Shown here: piece by piece, positions 61,001 to 64,000 of the stretch | Layout of the letters: each line of letters starts with the position of its first letter | Numbering within the stretch: position 1 is the first letter of the stretch | Source of the DNA: Nitzschia sp. pyKryTriq1 | Lineage: Eukaryota > Bacillariophyta > Bacillariophyceae > Bacillariales > Bacillariaceae | NCBI GenBank assembly: GCA_956465555.1 | Contig: OY101119.1 | Coordinates: forward strand, 1,054,001 to 1,118,000 | DNA: 64,000 bases | Direction of reading: 5' to 3' | The notes under the pieces: generated by a model | Databases searched by the model: none | What the model was told of the DNA's origin: nothing | What the model saw: the letters and a program-made list of their open reading frames with translations, nothing else | Translations under genes and position numbers: made by a program

Positions 61001-62251
61001 ATGATTTACTTGTTCCTCGCTTCCCTTTGCCTTGGCAACCTCACCACGTTGTTTGGGATGGCCCTCCCGGCCCCTAAACGGCTACAGCAGCTACTCCAGT
61101 CCGAAATGGATGGGACTCGCGTAAATGAAATGCCGATTCTTCTCCCATGTTGTTACGATGGACTGACAGCTCGCTTGGTGACACGTGCCGGTTTCGAGGC
61201 CACATTCATGACAGGCTTTGGTGTTTCAGGTTTGTAATATTTCAATCTGCATCATATTTCTCATGTTCGGATATACTTTCCTCTGATAGCAAAAAAATGT
61301 CTTCTCCTCTCAAGCCGTCAATGGCTACCCAGATACCCAACTCGTTTCCTACGGAGAGATGCAGTCAGCAGCATCCACAGTTGCAGAGGGCTTGTCGAGT
61401 GCTGCTCTAGAGATGAACATCGATCCACTGGTCTGTATCGCAGATGGCGACACGGGTTACGGGAACGCCGTCAATGTAAAACGGACGGTCTTTGGGTATG
61501 CGCGAGCTGACATGGCTGGAATCATGATTGAAGACCAAGTTTCACCCAAAAGATGTGGTCATGTAGCTGGGAAAGCAGTTATTCCATTCGATGAGGCGGT
61601 ACAACGAGTGAAGGCTGCGTGTGATGCAAGGTGAGAACAAATTTTGCGGGAAATATTTGGCTTTTGCATTGGCCCCATTCCACGTCGCTCATGATTACGC
61701 GAAAGAGACGAGTACAGTTCACAATTTGGAGAGGGATCCGGACCATTGATTTTAGCGAGGACTGATGCACTAAAAACTGACGGATTCGAAGCAGCTATTG
61801 AACGATGCTTGGCGTTTCGCGAGGCAGGATGTGACATGACCTTTTTGGAGGCCCCCGAGTCAATAGAGCAAATGGAGGACTACTGTCGACGTGTGGGCGG
61901 CGCTAAGCTAGCGAATATGCTGGAACAGGGAGCCACCCCGGTGCTTCCCCCTCAAACATTGAAGAAAATGGGGTACACCATGGCCGCTTATCCTCTTACG
62001 CTACTCTCCGCCTCGATAAAAGCTATGACTGCCTCACTGGATCGCATACAAAAAGGAATGCCGACTGACGACATCATATCGACGTGTAAGTTTCTTTCGA
62101 ATGCGAAGTATTTAATGTCTTCGCAGTCTACTAAGCATTGAAAACTCAACCATGATTTTTAGTCTCTGATACAAAGGACGCCGTTGGCTTTACCAAGTAC
62201 AGTGCGGAGGAACAACGATACAAAACAATGGACAATGGGGGACATTGCTAG
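61001..62251 (+). CDS. Isocitrate lyase/PEP mutase superfamily enzyme (methylisocitrate lyase-like)
   Basis: Four exons, 61001-61229, 61315-61630, 61706-62085 and 62163-62251, with GT-AG introns of 75-85 bp, give 337 residues. The enzyme is a TIM barrel of the ICL/PEPM superfamily: VLVPCCYDGLTARL-like start (LLPCCYDGLTARLV), GYPDTQLVSYGEM, the metal motif IADGDTGYGN, and the active-site loop MIEDQVSPKRCGHVAGK with the catalytic Cys of lyases, then LILARTDA and FLEAPES. The KRCGH Cys favours a C-C bond lyase over a phosphonate mutase. The first ~20 residues (MIYLFLASLCLGNLTTLFGMA) are a signal peptide, unusual for this family, suggesting the secretory route or plastid. The end GHC is short and polar. 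Confidence 0.82.
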
Positions 62252-63090
62252 CTGAAAATAAATCGCTCTAGTAGTAGTACCCATATATATCATCATTTTA
62301 AATGTGGATCAAACTGTACTTGTTGTTTCGAGACTCTACTATGGAAAATAGACAATAGCAACTCTATATTGCAGTCAGTCAGGTCACGATGTCGACATTC
62401 CGGCAACAACATCGGATGACATCATCATCATGGTGACAACACCCGACCCAGTACCCACCAGTACCGGTACAACACTACCTGTACCAGTACGGTACAGTAC
62501 TGTACTGGTACACTATCCATACCGGTACGTTGTACCCGGTACGTCTACAGTACCAGGTACCAGTACCTGGTACTGTAATCTCTCATCAGGCACGACCGCC
62601 GGTGGCACCATCGCCAGCAAAGTACAAGTATCATAAAGTGGCGGTGAACGACAGATGAGAGGCACACTCTCGCTCTTTCTGTTCGCCCTCTTTTGGGCAC
62701 TAATTGGCTAATTGGCGCGCCCCGGTGCTCGATCTGGCGAGGCCATCGCGCAAAGAATTGTCCGTAGAATTGACTACTGAACATATGTGACATCATGGGG
62801 AAATATACATATTCAACTCTGAATGTTTCATATGTTATTCACATCATGCATTCTTTTATCAGGTCATGAAGGTTTCAGAATGAATCGGGCGAGAGATTGT
62901 ACAGTTGACTAGTCTCAATTAATTTTGGGCCTCAGAGGCGGCCGGCGTCGCGCTCCTTTTTTGCCGCCTCTGTCCTAATAAAGCAACAGCTCCGTCGGAC
63001 GAAAATCAGCAGCCGCGGCGCCGGAGCCAAGTTTTGTGCTTGTTCCAATACCATCACAACCCAGAGCCCTCGCGTTGGGGAGCGAGTGGC
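62252..63090. other. Repeat-rich intergenic region before the F-box gene
   Basis: No gene is supported. A dense GTAC-rich tract lies at 62449-62576, the strongest in the window. The rest should hold the F-box gene's promoter. Confidence 0.5.
62449..62576. repeat. GTAC-rich palindromic tract, densest copy
   Basis: About a dozen GTAC cores lie within 130 bp, in words such as GTACCGGTAC, GTACCAGTACGGTACAGTAC and TACCAGGTACCAGTACCTGG. Long self-complementary pairs are possible within the tract. Confidence 0.8.
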
Positions 63091-64000
63091 ATGATGATCG
63101 GGGGTTCTTTGTTGGCCGTTTTGCCTAAGGGCTTCTTTAGTTGGCCCAGTGCTGTGGAAGAGGGATCTAGGGGTCAACATGCGTTGTCGGTGGTTGTAGA
63201 TGACAATGGGGATGGGCGGAAACGCCGTCATGAAAAGGTGGATTCGAGCGACCGCGTTGGCGGCAGTAGTACGCCCACGCTGGTTTCTCCGGCTCGCAGA
63301 TTTTCGTGCGGTGACGTGCAGAGCACTTCGGACGATGGAAATGATCGACCTCTGAAACGATTTCGAGGACGCAGTAGACTACTAACAGTTCCAAATTTAG
63401 TAGATGCAACTCCGGACAAGGAGGGCAAGAAGCAGCGCTCTGGCTTTATCAACACTGTACCAGAGGATGTTGTCGCGCATTGCCTGTCGTTCCTGGGGAC
63501 TGCAAAGGACCGCTTTGCACTGCAGACTACCTGCAAACTTTTCCGCGACATTTCCAATTCAGATGCCATGCTTGAGAAAGTCGACATCAGCGGGGACGTT
63601 GAAACCGGAGAGCACGGTATCATTCAAGAGACCGACACCCCTTCTTCCGCAGCAGCCACATTGGCACCATTCGCACGCGCGGGAAACTTGGAAGCACTCT
63701 ACATGTAAGTTCCCTACTGCGCTTACGCGCGGACTACGTAGAAGTGTCATCATTATTTTTTATTATTTCGGAAGAACAACATCTCTCACCATCAACCTTG
63801 ATCCCTTCTTTGTCAATCACGATAACAGGTTGGGTATTGTGAAAAGCTATTGCTATCAGGATCTAAAGAACGGGATCCTTATGCTTAAGATGGCATCGCA
63901 GCGAGGATTTGTGCGATCCTCGTACACGCTGGGCATAATATTGAGAGATGCCATTCCGGGGGAAGCTTCACATTTTATGAACCTTGCTGCATCAAACGGG
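63091..64000 (+). CDS. F-box protein with Sel1-like C-terminal part, cut by the window end
   Basis: Exon 1 is 63091-63704 and exon 2 starts at 63829 and runs off the window; the 124-bp intron is GT-AG and the join reads LEALYMLGIVKSYCYQ. The N-terminal half is basic and Ser-rich (RKRRHEK, PLKRFRGRSR) and could enter the nucleus. An F-box at residues ~130-170 reads NTVPEDVVAHCLSFLGTAKDRFALQTTCKLFRDISNSD. Past the intron, GILMLKMASQRGFVRSSYTLGIILRDAIPGEASHFMNLAASNG is a Sel1-like repeat pair. This F-box plus Sel1 layout is frequent in diatoms, where a MYND zinc finger often follows; that part lies outside. It probably recruits substrates to an SCF ubiquitin ligase. Confidence 0.78.

Overview
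The window looks like nuclear DNA of a diatom or close stramenopile relative. Genes are short and dense. Most carry no intron or a few GT-AG introns of 75-130 bp. Several nucleus-encoded proteins start with a signal peptide ending in an ASAFAP-like motif (AEAFAPS in glutamyl-tRNA reductase, TAFTVAP in a CDGSH protein, TNAFVP in an aminotransferase), the mark of import into a plastid of red-algal secondary origin. The species cannot be named from the sequence alone.

Layout: 34 protein genes are supported. 1-14.9 kb: RNase P subunit RPP30, a plastid-type kynurenine/aromatic aminotransferase, a small unknown protein, an EamA transporter, exosome cofactor MPP6, a papain-like protease, an unknown protein, a HAD phosphatase, a StrG-like 2-oxoglutarate oxygenase and phosducin-like protein 3. 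15-29 kb: a membrane-anchored toroid protein, a vezatin-like protein, an isopenicillin-N-synthase-like oxygenase fused to a YpgQ/YedJ-type HD phosphohydrolase, nucleoporin Nup85, a plastid CDGSH protein, a membrane-anchored EXD2-C-terminus/HNH-like protein and ribosomal protein uL4. 29-47 kb: a pseudouridine synthase, PP2A catalytic subunit, a DUF501 protein, tRNA methyltransferase TRMT11, a PPR protein, cytosolic PheRS alpha, a Ste20/OSR1-like kinase, COG7 and a large unknown protein. 47-64 kb: a long PPR protein, a 562-bp fold-back element, a bacterial-type DUF2254 membrane protein, APC7, plastid glutamyl-tRNA reductase, a COA7/Sel1 protein, a steroid-5-alpha-reductase-like protein, an isocitrate-lyase/PEP-mutase-family enzyme and a truncated F-box protein.

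The genes are mostly housekeeping and do not form one pathway. Strands alternate nearly gene by gene: convergent 3' gaps are about 50-270 bp (one pair overlaps by 21 coding bases), whereas divergent gaps are about 430-770 bp and presumably act as shared promoters. The longer gaps carry repeated self-complementary GTAC-rich tracts and AGAGTAGAG/CTCTACTCT tracts.

The most unusual items are the oxygenase-HD fusion, the fold-back element with nested CGTACG palindromes, the stand-alone EXD2-tail nuclease-like protein, the bacterial-type DUF2254 gene, and two introns whose length is a multiple of three with no in-frame stop. No rRNA, tRNA, CRISPR array, retroelement or virus-like element was recognised.
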